From positions 357,459-421,458 of the forward strand of contig NZ_LR701493.1 of the NCBI RefSeq assembly GCF_902498785.1: 64,000 nucleotides of DNA. Reading direction: 5' to 3'. Positions 19,982 through 28,574 of this stretch are shown in pieces. How positions within the stretch are numbered: position 1 is the stretch's first letter; each line of letters opens with the position of its first letter. A program made the translations under genes and the position numbers. Under the pieces are notes generated by a model that saw only the letters and a program-made list of their open reading frames with translations, was not told where the DNA came from and did no database searches. This stretch comes from Sphingomonas sp. EC-HK361. Lineage in GTDB: Bacteria > Pseudomonadota > Alphaproteobacteria > Sphingomonadales > Sphingomonadaceae.

Positions 19982-22813
19982 CTATTTCAGCGTCGCCGAA
20001 TCGAGGTCGAGCGATGCCGCCGGAATGACCTCGAGCGCCGGATAGCTCTTGCGCAGATCGCCGACGAACTGCTTCGCGTCGCCCACCACGACGATGCTCG
20101 CCTTGGAGGGGTCCAGCAGCTTCGCCGCAACCGCCTCGACCCGCGCGCCGGGCACCGCCTCGATCGAACGCGTGTAGCGCCCGATCTTGTCGAGCGGCAC
20201 GCCGTTGGTGACATAGCCGCCGACGATCGCCGCCAGTCCCTCGGTCCGCTCGATATTCCGTCCGAAATTGCCGACGAGGACCGCCTTGCGCGTCGCGAGT
20301 TCGGCATCGGTCGGCGCAGGCGGCTTGCCGAGCTTCGCCATCTCCGCGGTGATGAGCGTCACGACTTCGGCGGCCGACGGGTTCTTGGTCTGGGTGAAGG
20401 CGATAACGCTGCCACCTTCGCGCCGCGTGTCGAGCGCGCTGCCCGCGCCATACGCAAGCCCGCGCTTGATCCGCACCTCATAATTCAGCCGCGACGAGAA
20501 GCCGCCGCCAAGCACGGTGTTCGCGACCGAGGCTGGATAGAAATCCGCATCGCGCCGCGCGATGCCCGGGCGTGCGACGACGACCCCCGCTTGCCCCGCA
20601 TCGGGCATGTCGACCACCACCACCCGCGGTGCCGGCGCTGCGGCGAGCTTCGCGGTCGCGGCAGGCGCGGCCCCGTTCGCCTTCCAGCTGCCGAAACTCG
20701 CCTCGGCCAACCGCCTGGCCTCGGCCGGGGTCACGTCCCCCGCCACGACGAGCGCGACGCGATCGGGGCGCCATGCGGCGGCATAGCTCGCCGCCACCTG
20801 ACCGCGCGCGATGGCCTTCAATGATTTCGGCGTGCCGTCTTCGGCGGTCGCATAGGCGCCGCTGCCATAGACGGCGCGGTTGGCGGTCATCCGCGCGAGG
20901 TCGGCCGGGTCCTTGAACGACAGCGTCGCCGCGTCGATCGCTTGTCCCCGCGCACGCTCGATCTCGTCCGCCGCGAACGCCGGGTGCTGCGCGACATCGG
21001 CCATGATGCCGAGGGCCGGCGCAAGCGCGCTGCTGCGCACCGTGATGCCGAGCGACGATCCGTCGCGCCCGGCATCGCTCGACAGCGACGCGCCGAGCAT
21101 TTCCGCCGCACGCGCGATCTGGGTGGCGGAGCGTGTCGTCGTGCCCTTGGTAAGCAGATCGGCGGTCAAACTCGCGGTGCCCGCAGGCATCGCATCACCC
21201 TCCCCGCCCAGCGCCACCAGCTCTGCGGTGACGAGCGGCACGCCGTGGCGCTCGACGGTGATGACGCGCAGGCCGTTGGCCAGCCGCGTTTCGGATGGGG
21301 TCGGCACAGCGGTCGCGACCGGCGTCGCCGGGGCAGGCGGCGCGACGCGGTCGGCAGCGCTCGCCGGTGTCACGACTGCGATATCGGCGGGTGGGGTGAG
21401 CGGCGCCGTCACGACGCTGGCGGCGATCGCAACGTCATCGCCCTTCGCGTTCGCCGGCTTGCCCTCGGCCGGCAGATAGCGGATCGACGCCGCCCGCGCA
21501 TCGCCCAGATATTTGCGCGCGACGCGCTGCACGTCCGCGGCGGTGACCGTCTGCACCTGGGCAAGCTGACGCTCCGACGCGGTCGGATCGCCATCGATCA
21601 GCACCGACGACGCGATCATCCGCGCCTTGCCCTCGGCCGTCTCCAGCCCCTTCAGCGCGCCGGTCAGGATCTCGTTCTTCGCCTCGGCGAGTTCGGCCGC
21701 GCTGACCGGCGTCTCGCGAACCGCGGCGATCTGCCTGCGCAGCGAGGCTTCCGCAGCCCCCACATCCTTCCCGCCCGCGACGATCGCATAGGCGACCAGC
21801 GACCCCGGCCCCTGCCGCATGTCGAGCTGCGTCTCGGCCGACTGCGCGATGCCCTCCTTGTAGACGAGGTTCTCGTAGAATCGCGAGCTTTCGCCGGTCG
21901 AAAGGATCGCGTTCAGCACCATGAGCGCGGGCGCGTCGGCATCGCGGTCGGGCGGCAGCGGCCAGGTGATCGCGACAGCGGGCAGCGGCGTGTTCGGTTC
22001 ATAGACGGTGTAGCTGGCGGGCTTCGCGCGCACCGGCTCGTCTACCGTCACGCGCGGAAGCGCCCCGGCGGGCTTCTTGATGCCTGCGAAATATTGGTCG
22101 ATCCATTTGTCCAGCTGCGCCGGATCGAAATTGCCCGAGACGACGAGGATCGCATTGTCGGGCCGGTAATAGGTCGCGTGGAAGGCGCGGACATCGTCGA
22201 TCGTCGCCGAATCCAGATTCGCGATGTCGCCGATGACGCCGCGCGCATAAGGGTGCGTGCGATAGGTGATCGCGGGCAGATATGTGCCGAACAGCTTGCC
22301 GTACGGACGCGACAGCACGCTCTGGCGATACTCCTCCTTCACGACGTCGCGTTCCGACACGAAGGTCGATTGCTCGACCGCGAGCGACCCCATCCGGTCG
22401 GCCTCGGCGAACAGCAGCCGCTGCAAATGGTTGGCCGGCACGACCTCGTAGTAATTGGTGTAGTCGTCACCCGTGGAGGCGTTGTTGTAGCCGCCGACAT
22501 CCTCGGTCAGCCGGTCCATCTGTTCCGGCACCAGATTGCGCGTCGCCTTGAACATCAGATGCTCGAACAGATGCGCGAAGCCGGATCGCCCGCGCGGATC
22601 GTCCTTGCCGCCGACATCGTACCAGACCTGCACCGCGACGTTGGGCGTACCGGTGTCGCGGATGGCGTAGACGCGCAGGCCATTGGCAAGCGTGCGGGTG
22701 GTGAACGCAATCGGCTTCATCGGGGCAGCCGGCGCCGGCTTCTCCTGCGCGGCAGCGGCCAGCGGCAGGGTGACGGCGGACGCGGCGAGCAGGGCGGCAC
22801 GGATCAGGCGCAT
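19982..22813 (-). CDS. M16 family zinc metallopeptidase (tandem-domain, periplasmic)
   Basis: 943 aa with a Sec signal peptide (MRLIRAALLAASAVTLPLAAAA). It contains two M16 modules. The first has the inverted zinc motif H81-LF-E84-H85 and the downstream Glu in the VKEEYRQ helix. The second (from ~500, after an Ala/Pro-rich linker) keeps the fold (SLTADLLTKGTTTRSA) but lacks HxxEH, as expected for the inactive half of a pitrilysin-like clam shell. It probably degrades peptides in the periplasm. A small membrane protein gene and tgt lie just upstream on the same strand. Confidence 0.93.
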   Translation of the reverse strand: MRLIRAALLAASAVTLPLAAAAQEKPAPAAPMKPIAFTTRTLANGLRVYAIRDTGTPNVAVQVWYDVGGKDDPRGRSGFAHLFEHLMFKATRNLVPEQMDRLTEDVGGYNNASTGDDYTNYYEVVPANHLQRLLFAEADRMGSLAVEQSTFVSERDVVKEEYRQSVLSRPYGKLFGTYLPAITYRTHPYARGVIGDIANLDSATIDDVRAFHATYYRPDNAILVVSGNFDPAQLDKWIDQYFAGIKKPAGALPRVTVDEPVRAKPASYTVYEPNTPLPAVAITWPLPPDRDADAPALMVLNAILSTGESSRFYENLVYKEGIAQSAETQLDMRQGPGSLVAYAIVAGGKDVGAAEASLRRQIAAVRETPVSAAELAEAKNEILTGALKGLETAEGKARMIASSVLIDGDPTASERQLAQVQTVTAADVQRVARKYLGDARAASIRYLPAEGKPANAKGDDVAIAASVVTAPLTPPADIAVVTPASAADRVAPPAPATPVATAVPTPSETRLANGLRVITVERHGVPLVTAELVALGGEGDAMPAGTASLTADLLTKGTTTRSATQIARAAEMLGASLSSDAGRDGSSLGITVRSSALAPALGIMADVAQHPAFAADEIERARGQAIDAATLSFKDPADLARMTANRAVYGSGAYATAEDGTPKSLKAIARGQVAASYAAAWRPDRVALVVAGDVTPAEARRLAEASFGSWKANGAAPAATAKLAAAPAPRVVVVDMPDAGQAGVVVARPGIARRDADFYPASVANTVLGGGFSSRLNYEVRIKRGLAYGAGSALDTRREGGSVIAFTQTKNPSAAEVVTLITAEMAKLGKPPAPTDAELATRKAVLVGNFGRNIERTEGLAAIVGGYVTNGVPLDKIGRYTRSIEAVPGARVEAVAAKLLDPSKASIVVVGDAKQFVGDLRKSYPALEVIPAASLDLDSATLK

Positions 22814-22848
22814 CGATGTCTCCAGAGGGATTGGCGGGACGATGAAGT

Positions 22849-23052
22849 TCAGCGCTTTTTCGGCTTGTCACGATTGGCGAAGAGGACGGCGGCGGCGACC
22901 GCAGCAGACCCGATGCCGACGCCGAGCCCGATCTTGCCGATATTCCAGTTACGGTTGCGCGCCTCGCGCTTCGCCTTCTCGGCGCCGAGCTCGTGGCTCT
23001 TGGCGGTCGCGGCGGCGGCGAGGATTTCGTTCGGCTCTTCGGGGTCTGACAC
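22849..23052 (-). CDS. Small single-span membrane protein
   Basis: 67 aa from a GTG start. A charged N-terminal helix (EEPNEILAAAATAKSHELGAEKAKREARNRN) is followed by one membrane segment IGLGVGIGSAAVAAAVLFA and a basic end (NRDKPKKR), suggesting an N-out or anchored topology. The Shine-Dalgarno AAAGGAGAG lies inside the last codons of tgt, and the GTG follows the tgt stop by two bases, so translation is coupled to tgt. Function unknown. Confidence 0.7.
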   Translation of the reverse strand: MSDPEEPNEILAAAATAKSHELGAEKAKREARNRNWNIGKIGLGVGIGSAAVAAAVLFANRDKPKKR

Positions 23053-23054
23053 GG

Positions 23055-24215
23055 CTACTCTCCTTTGTTCCCACGATAGCGCGCGCGGAATGCGTCTGCG
23101 AACCCCTTGAGTTCGCCCGCCGCAATCGCAGAACGCAGATCGGCCATCAACGCTTCGTAAAAGGCGATATTGTGTTCGGTCATCAGCATCGCACCCAGGA
23201 TTTCGCCCGCTCGCACCAGATGGTGCAGATACGCCCGGCTCCAGCCCGCACACACCGGGCAGCCGCATTCGGGGTCGAGCGGCGACTGGTCCTCGGCGAA
23301 TTTCGCGTTGCGGATGTTGATCGGCCCGACGCGGGTGAACGCCTGCCCCGTGCGGCCCGAGCGCGTCGGCATGACGCAATCGAACATGTCGATCCCGCGC
23401 TCCACCGCGCCGACGATATCGTCGGGCTTGCCCACCCCCATCAGATAGCGGGGCTTGTCGGCCGGAAGCTGTTGCGGCGCATAGTCGAGGCACGCGAACA
23501 TCGCTTCCTGCCCCTCCCCCACCGCGAGCCCGCCGACCGCATAGCCGTCGAAGCCGATCTCGATCAGCGCATCGGCCGAACTCTTGCGCAATCCCTCGTC
23601 GAGCGCACCCTGCTGGATGCCGAAGATCGCGTTGTGCGCGGCGTGCGCCTCGCCCCCGTCAAAGGCATCGCGCGACCGGCGCGCCCAGCGCATCGATCGT
23701 TCCATCGCCGCCGCCTGCACCTCGCGGGTCGAGGTCGTCGGCACCAGCTCGTCGAACGCCATCACGATGTTCGAGCCGAGCAGCCGCTGGATTTCGATCG
23801 AGCGTTCCGGGCTCAGCAGATGCCGCGTGCCGTCGAGATGCGACTTGAACGAAACGCCCTCTTCGGAGCGTTTGGTCAGATCGGCGAGGCTCATCACCTG
23901 ATAGCCGCCGGAATCAGTCAGGATCGGCTTCGACCAACCCATGAACGCATGCAGTCCGCCAAGCCGCGCGACGCGCTCTGCACCGGGACGCAGCATCAGA
24001 TGATAGGTGTTGCCCAGGATGATGTCGGCGCCCGCGCGTTCCACATCCGCGGGCTTCATCGCCTTCACCGTCGCGGCGGTGCCGACCGGCATGAAGGCAG
24101 GCGTGCGGATCACGCCGCGTTCCATGGTGATGGCGCCGGCGCGGGCGCGGCCATCGCGGGCGTGGATGGCAAAGGCGAAACGATCCGTCACGCGCGCCGC
24201 AATGCCGGTGGGCAC
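23055..24215 (-). CDS. tgt: tRNA-guanine transglycosylase
   Basis: Up to 386 aa. Key parts: [13 protein letters not shown] with the active-site Asp101, GGLAVGEG, and a zinc site in [17 protein letters not shown] near the end. The enzyme exchanges guanine-34 of GUN-anticodon tRNAs for the queuosine precursor preQ1. The start at 24215 is GTG; an internal GTG at 24191 (giving [14 protein letters not shown]) matches the usual family N-terminus better and may be the true start. queA, the next queuosine enzyme, lies upstream on the same strand, separated by an EF-hand gene. Confidence 0.95.
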   Translation of the reverse strand: MPTGIAARVTDRFAFAIHARDGRARAGAITMERGVIRTPAFMPVGTAATVKAMKPADVERAGADIILGNTYHLMLRPGAERVARLGGLHAFMGWSKPILTDSGGYQVMSLADLTKRSEEGVSFKSHLDGTRHLLSPERSIEIQRLLGSNIVMAFDELVPTTSTREVQAAAMERSMRWARRSRDAFDGGEAHAAHNAIFGIQQGALDEGLRKSSADALIEIGFDGYAVGGLAVGEGQEAMFACLDYAPQQLPADKPRYLMGVGKPDDIVGAVERGIDMFDCVMPTRSGRTGQAFTRVGPINIRNAKFAEDQSPLDPECGCPVCAGWSRAYLHHLVRAGEILGAMLMTEHNIAFYEALMADLRSAIAAGELKGFADAFRARYRGNKGE

Positions 24216-24235
24216 CGGGCTTGTCGAGAGTGGGA

Positions 24236-24685
24236 TCAGCGCCGCTTGCCGCGCCGCGGGTCGCGGTCCCCGCCGCTCGCGCGGATCGTCAGCAGCTCGG
24301 CGCGAGTCACCGCGCCGTCATGGTCGCGGTCCAGCCGCGCGAAGATCTCGGCCATCTTCGCCTCCAGCTCGCCGAGCGTGATCCGGTTGTCGCCGTCGGC
24401 GTCGGTCTCGAACGGGCTGGGCAGCGCGTTGCGATCGCCGAGCCAGCGCTCCGCCCAGTCGGCAAAACCGATATAGCCGATGCTCCCCTTGTGCTCGCTG
24501 TCGATCGCATCGAAGCCGCGCTTGACGCAAGACGTCAGCTCGGCACGGGTCGTCTTCCCGTCGCCGTCGCTGTCGCAGGCGGCGATCAGCATCCCCGCCG
24601 GCTCGACCACCATCGTCGCGGGCGGCAGTTGCGGAATCGCGGGCGGTGCGACGGGAGTGACCTGGGCGAGGACGAACAGCAGCAT
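24236..24685 (-). CDS. EF-hand calcium-binding protein
   Basis: 149 aa. Three canonical EF-hand loops are visible: [12 protein letters not shown] (residues 38-49), [12 protein letters not shown] (95-106) and [12 protein letters not shown] (119-130). A fourth, degenerate loop lies at 62-73 (DSEHKGS...). The first ~20 residues are hydrophobic and Pro-rich, possibly a weak signal peptide or anchor. The layout resembles calerythrin-like bacterial calcium-binding proteins. It sits between tgt and queA on the same strand; a link with queuosine synthesis is not suggested by sequence. Confidence 0.82.
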   Translation of the reverse strand: MLLFVLAQVTPVAPPAIPQLPPATMVVEPAGMLIAACDSDGDGKTTRAELTSCVKRGFDAIDSEHKGSIGYIGFADWAERWLGDRNALPSPFETDADGDNRITLGELEAKMAEIFARLDRDHDGAVTRAELLTIRASGGDRDPRRGKRR

Positions 24686-24697
24686 CGGCGAGAACCC

Positions 24698-25723
24698 TCA
24701 AGGAAGAAGCAGCGACGCATCCCCGTAGCTGTAGAAGCGGTAATCGTGTCGAATCGCGTGCGCATACGCCGCCTGCATGCGGTCCAGCCCCATCAGCGCC
24801 GAGACCAGCATGAACAGGGTCGATCGCGGCAGATGGAAGTTGGTGAAGAGGCCATCGATCGCGCGGAAGGCATAGCCGGGGGTGATGAAGATCGCGGTGT
24901 CGCCCTCGAACGGGCGGATGACTCGGTCTTCGCCGCTCGCGCTTTCCAGGAGGCGCAGCGACGTCGTGCCGACCGCGATCACCCGGTCGCCCCGCGCGCG
25001 CACCGCATTCAGCCGACCGGCGGTCGCTGCGTCGATCCGACCCCATTCGGCATGCATGACATGCGCGTCGGTATCCTCGGCCTTTACCGGCAGGAAAGTG
25101 CCCGCGCCGACGTGCAGCGTCAGCGTCTCGTGCGCGATCCCCGCCGCCTCCAGCGCCGCAATCAATTCCGGGGTGAAGTGGAGCGCGGCGGTGGGCGCGG
25201 CGACGGCGCCCGCCTCGCGCGCGAACATCGTCTGGTAATCGTCCGCGTCGCGCGCGTCGGTCGGACGCTTCGCCGCGATATAGGGCGGCAGCGGCATGCG
25301 ACCGGCGCGTTCCAGCAGCAACTCGACCGGCTCGTCCCCTGCGAACTCCAGCGCGAAGCTGCCGTCCTCGCGGCGGTCGCTCGCGCGGGCGGTCACGCCG
25401 TTCCCAAAATCGATATCGTCACCGTCGCGCAGCCGCTTGGCGTTGCGGATGAAGGCGCGCCAGCGTCGCGGCCCCTCGCGCTTGTGCAGCGTCGCGCCGA
25501 TCGTCGCGTCGCCGCGGCGTCCTTCGAGCTGGGCAGGGATGACGCGCGTGTCGTTGAAGACGAGGCAGTCGCCGGCGCGCAGCTGCGCCGGCAGGTCGGT
25601 GACGTGCAGGTCGCGGGTGACGCCGCCGTCAAGGACGAGCAGGCGCGCCGAATCGCGCGGGGACGCCGGACGGAGCGCGATCCGCTCCGGCGGCAGCTCG
25701 AAATCGAACAGATCGACGTTCAT
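24698..25723 (-). CDS. queA: S-adenosylmethionine:tRNA ribosyltransferase-isomerase
   Basis: 341 aa, typical QueA length. It begins [20 protein letters not shown] and has the family blocks [52 protein letters not shown] and the C-terminal [21 protein letters not shown]. QueA transfers the ribosyl part of SAM to preQ1-modified tRNA to form epoxyqueuosine. It is on the same strand as tgt, the preceding step. Confidence 0.96.
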   Translation of the reverse strand: MNVDLFDFELPPERIALRPASPRDSARLLVLDGGVTRDLHVTDLPAQLRAGDCLVFNDTRVIPAQLEGRRGDATIGATLHKREGPRRWRAFIRNAKRLRDGDDIDFGNGVTARASDRREDGSFALEFAGDEPVELLLERAGRMPLPPYIAAKRPTDARDADDYQTMFAREAGAVAAPTAALHFTPELIAALEAAGIAHETLTLHVGAGTFLPVKAEDTDAHVMHAEWGRIDAATAGRLNAVRARGDRVIAVGTTSLRLLESASGEDRVIRPFEGDTAIFITPGYAFRAIDGLFTNFHLPRSTLFMLVSALMGLDRMQAAYAHAIRHDYRFYSYGDASLLLP

Positions 25724-25760
25724 CTCGCGTCAGGGCGGGATCGAGCCCGCCCCGCCCGGA

Positions 25761-26546
25761 TCACTTGGTCGCGGGCGCGAGCTTGGGCGCCGCGACGTTC
25801 TTTCCCGGCACCGTCTTCTTCGCGATGGTCTTCGTGCCCGGCAGCGCGGTGACCGTGTCCGACGCGACCGGCGCGGGCGGCGGGGCTGGCTGATAGGCCG
25901 GGGGATTGTCGCCCGCGATATAGGCGTGGAGGATCCGCGTCGGGTTCTGCGGCGGCTCGCCCCGCTCGATCGCATCGACATATTGCATGCCGTCAATGAC
26001 GCGGCCGAACACGGTGTATTTCTTGTCGAGGCTGAGGCGCGGCTGGAACACGATGAAGAACTGGCTGTTCGCGCTGTCCTCCGAATCCGCGCGCGCCGCC
26101 GACACCGCACCGCGGACGTGGGGCAGATAGTTGAACTCCGCCTTCACGTCGGGAAGCGTCGAGCCGCCGGTGCCGTCGCCCTTGGGATCGCCGCCCTGCG
26201 CCATGAAGCCGTCGATCACGCGGTGGAACAGCAGGCCGTCATAGAAATGCTGGCGCGTGAGGTTCTTGATGCGCGTCACCATCCGGGGCGCGACGTCGGG
26301 CCGCAGCCAGATCGTGACGCGGCCGCCGTCCGACAGGTCGAGCAGCCACTGGTTGTTCTTGTCGGTCATCGGCGGCGGGGTGATCCGCACCGCAGCGGTC
26401 GCCGCCGTCGCTTCGCGCTGTTCATCGGCGAGCTTCGACGCCATCTTCGCCTGCTCGGCCTTCTTCACGGCATCGCCCTGCGACTGGGCGAGCGCCGGGG
26501 TGGCGGCCAGGCAGCCGAAAAACGCAAGAACAGCGAAAACGCGCAT
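25761..26546 (-). CDS. Periplasmic peptidyl-prolyl cis-trans isomerase (cyclophilin type)
   Basis: 261 aa from ATG 26546. MRVFAVLAFFGCLAATPALA is a Sec signal peptide; an upstream in-frame ATG (26558) would only add MNDP. The cyclophilin domain holds GRVTIWLRPDVAP, FYDGLLFHRVIDGFMAQGGDP and GAVSAARADSEDSANSQFFIVFQ, covering the usual Arg/Phe/Gln active-site residues. An N-terminal Lys/Ala-rich helix precedes the domain and a ~55-residue Pro/Ala/Lys tail follows. It should speed proline isomerisation in exported proteins. Confidence 0.93.
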   Translation of the reverse strand: MRVFAVLAFFGCLAATPALAQSQGDAVKKAEQAKMASKLADEQREATAATAAVRITPPPMTDKNNQWLLDLSDGGRVTIWLRPDVAPRMVTRIKNLTRQHFYDGLLFHRVIDGFMAQGGDPKGDGTGGSTLPDVKAEFNYLPHVRGAVSAARADSEDSANSQFFIVFQPRLSLDKKYTVFGRVIDGMQYVDAIERGEPPQNPTRILHAYIAGDNPPAYQPAPPPAPVASDTVTALPGTKTIAKKTVPGKNVAAPKLAPATK

Positions 26547-26615
26547 GGGGTCGTTCATCCTAGAAAGCCGGTCCCGCGCGCTTAGAGCAAAAGGCCGATT
26601 GCGCCAAACTGAACG

Positions 26616-27122
26616 TCAGCTACCGCGGCGCCCCAGGACGGCGACGCGTGCGACGACCTCTTCGCGCACCGCCGGCGTCACGAACTTGCCGATCTCGCCG
26701 CCGAAGATCGCGATCTCCTTGACCAGCCGGCTCGCGATCGGCTGCAGCGCGACATCGGCCATCAGGAACACCGTCTCGATGCGGTTGTTGAGCTGCTGGT
26801 TCATCCCCGCCATCTGATATTCATATTCGAAATCGGCGACCGCCCGCAGGCCACGCACGATGACCGAGGCGCCTTCGCGCTCGGCGAAGTCCATGAGCAG
26901 CGAATCGAAGCTCACGACGGTGACGTCGCCCGCGATATCCGCGACCTCGCGCTCGACGATCGCCATGCGTTCGGGCAGCGAGAACATCGGCGACTTGGAC
27001 GGGTTCGTCGTGACCCCGATCACCAGCCGGTCGACCAGCTTCGCGCCGCGCCGGATGATGTCCATATGCCCGAGCGTGATCGGATCGAAGGTGCCCGGAT
27101 AGACGCCGATGCGGATGGTCAC
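26616..27122 (-). CDS. coaD: Phosphopantetheine adenylyltransferase
   Basis: 168 aa. The N-terminal GVYPGTFDPITLGHMDII contains the nucleotidyltransferase T/HxGH motif, and IVRGLRAVADFEYEYQMAGMN is the substrate-binding block. It adds AMP to 4'-phosphopantetheine in coenzyme A synthesis; coaE, the last step, is also in this window (48431-49036). The gene lies 14 bases downstream of ispA on the same strand. Confidence 0.97.
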   Translation of the reverse strand: MTIRIGVYPGTFDPITLGHMDIIRRGAKLVDRLVIGVTTNPSKSPMFSLPERMAIVEREVADIAGDVTVVSFDSLLMDFAEREGASVIVRGLRAVADFEYEYQMAGMNQQLNNRIETVFLMADVALQPIASRLVKEIAIFGGEIGKFVTPAVREEVVARVAVLGRRGS

Positions 27123-27136
27123 GGACGCTGTTCCCT

Positions 27137-28045
27137 TCAGTGGTCGCGCGCCACGACGAAGCGGGCGATGTCGCGCAGCAGTTCGGCCTCGTCGCCGAAA
27201 CCGCGCAGATGGTCGATCGCCTGATCGACGAGCATGCGCGACTGCGCCCGCGCGCGCTCGATGCCGAGCAGCGAGACGAACGTCTCCTTGCCCGCCTCGC
27301 CGTCCTTGCGCAGCTTCTTGCCCGCCAGCGCCTCGTCGCCCTCCACATCCAGCAGATCATCGACGATCTGGAAGGCAAGCCCCAGATCGTGCGCATAGCC
27401 GCGCAGGCTGGTGCGCATATCGGGGGAGGCCTTGCCCAGGATCGCGCCGGCTTCCACCGACGCCGCGATCAGCGCGCCGGTCTTCATCGCCTGCAGCCGG
27501 GTGACGGTATCGAGGTCGAACTGAGCGCGTTCGGCCTCCAGGTCCATCATCTGGCCGCCGGCCATGCCCGACGGTCCCGATGCGCGCGAGAGATCGAGGA
27601 TCAGTTCGGACCGCACGAACGGATCGGCATGCGTCGCGGGTTCCGCCAGCACTTCGAAGGCGAGCGCGTGGAGGCAATCGCCAGCGAGGATCGCGGTCGC
27701 TTCGCCATATGCCTTGTGCGCAGTCGGCTTGCCGTGGCGCAGATCGTCGTCGTCCATCGCGGGCAGATCGTCATGGATCAGCGAATAGACGTGAATACAT
27801 TCGATCGCGGTCGCCGCGCGGCCGGCGCACTCGCGGTCCACGCCGAACAGGCTCGCGGTCGCGAAGACGAGCAGCGGACGCAGCCGCTTGCCGCCGCCGA
27901 TCGCGACATGCCGCATCGCGCGGTAGAGATCGGCCCGCGGATCGTCGGGCACCGTCAGCAGCGCGTCGAAACGGTCGTCCATCTCGGCCGCGACCTCGGC
28001 AAGCGCATCCTGCAGGCGGGGCGACGCGGTGGCCATACCGCTCAT
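27137..28045 (-). CDS. ispA: Geranyl/farnesyl diphosphate synthase
   Basis: 302 aa polyprenyl synthase. First aspartate-rich motif DDLPAMDDDDLRHGKPT and second QIVDDLLDVEGD are both intact, as are GGKRLRPLL and the HVYSLIHDD helix. The two residues after the first DD and the aromatic positions before it fit a short-chain (C15) enzyme. It makes farnesyl diphosphate for quinones, undecaprenyl carriers and carotenoids. The ATG overlaps the xseB stop (ATGA); no dxs gene follows, unlike in many proteobacteria. Confidence 0.94.
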   Translation of the reverse strand: MSGMATASPRLQDALAEVAAEMDDRFDALLTVPDDPRADLYRAMRHVAIGGGKRLRPLLVFATASLFGVDRECAGRAATAIECIHVYSLIHDDLPAMDDDDLRHGKPTAHKAYGEATAILAGDCLHALAFEVLAEPATHADPFVRSELILDLSRASGPSGMAGGQMMDLEAERAQFDLDTVTRLQAMKTGALIAASVEAGAILGKASPDMRTSLRGYAHDLGLAFQIVDDLLDVEGDEALAGKKLRKDGEAGKETFVSLLGIERARAQSRMLVDQAIDHLRGFGDEAELLRDIARFVVARDH

Positions 28046-28281
28046 CCGGCGGCGAAGGGCTTGGTGCCCGCGGCGCGCCCTTCGGCATCGACCCGGATCG
28101 CCTCGATCCGCGCCTGCGCCGCGTCGAGCCGTTCCGAACAGCGCTGCCGGAGCGCGTTGCCGCGTTCGTAGAGATGGATCGATTCGTCGAGGCTCGCATC
28201 CCCTGATTCGAGCCGGGTCACGACCGCCTCGAGCTCCTTGAGCGCATCTTCGAACGAAAGGGCATCGATCGGGCTATCCAT
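28042..28281 (-). CDS. xseB: Exodeoxyribonuclease VII small subunit
   Basis: 79 aa. LSFEDALKELEAVVTRLESGDASLDESIHLYERG is the XseB signature of two helices joined by the G-x-x-x-L-D-E-S turn. It partners XseA (not in this window) to degrade single-stranded DNA. ATG 28281 gives the family start; the frame is open well upstream without similarity. It overlaps ispA by four bases, a widespread arrangement. The 293 bases upstream, up to the acyl-CoA ligase stop, hold nothing recognisable. Confidence 0.95.
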   Translation of the reverse strand: MDSPIDALSFEDALKELEAVVTRLESGDASLDESIHLYERGNALRQRCSERLDAAQARIEAIRVDAEGRAAGTKPFAAG

Positions 28282-28574
28282 CGCATCGCTATGCGGCAGC
28301 GCGCTTGGGCCGGTCAAGGCGGCTGGGCGATCCTCCGGACGAGCGCGGGATACCCGGGCACAAGGCATGCGTCGAAAGGCCAAAAAAGAGCCGGCGCCGT
28401 ATTCCTCTTGTCGATCTCGTGATTGGCAAGACCGGGGCGCCATTCCCCGATTCATCTTGGCGAAGCCATAATGGCGAGCGCGGTCCCTTCGGCCTTGCAA
28501 GTTCAGGACGCTGAAAACCATGCTGGTGGCATGAATTCGGATCCACCCTGCGCAAGCGGCCGATCGGGGCCGCG

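Noticed and set aside
19451-20824. 457-residue plus-strand frame
   Set aside because: Antisense to cell wall hydrolase and M16 genes; no motif; Arg-rich shadow.
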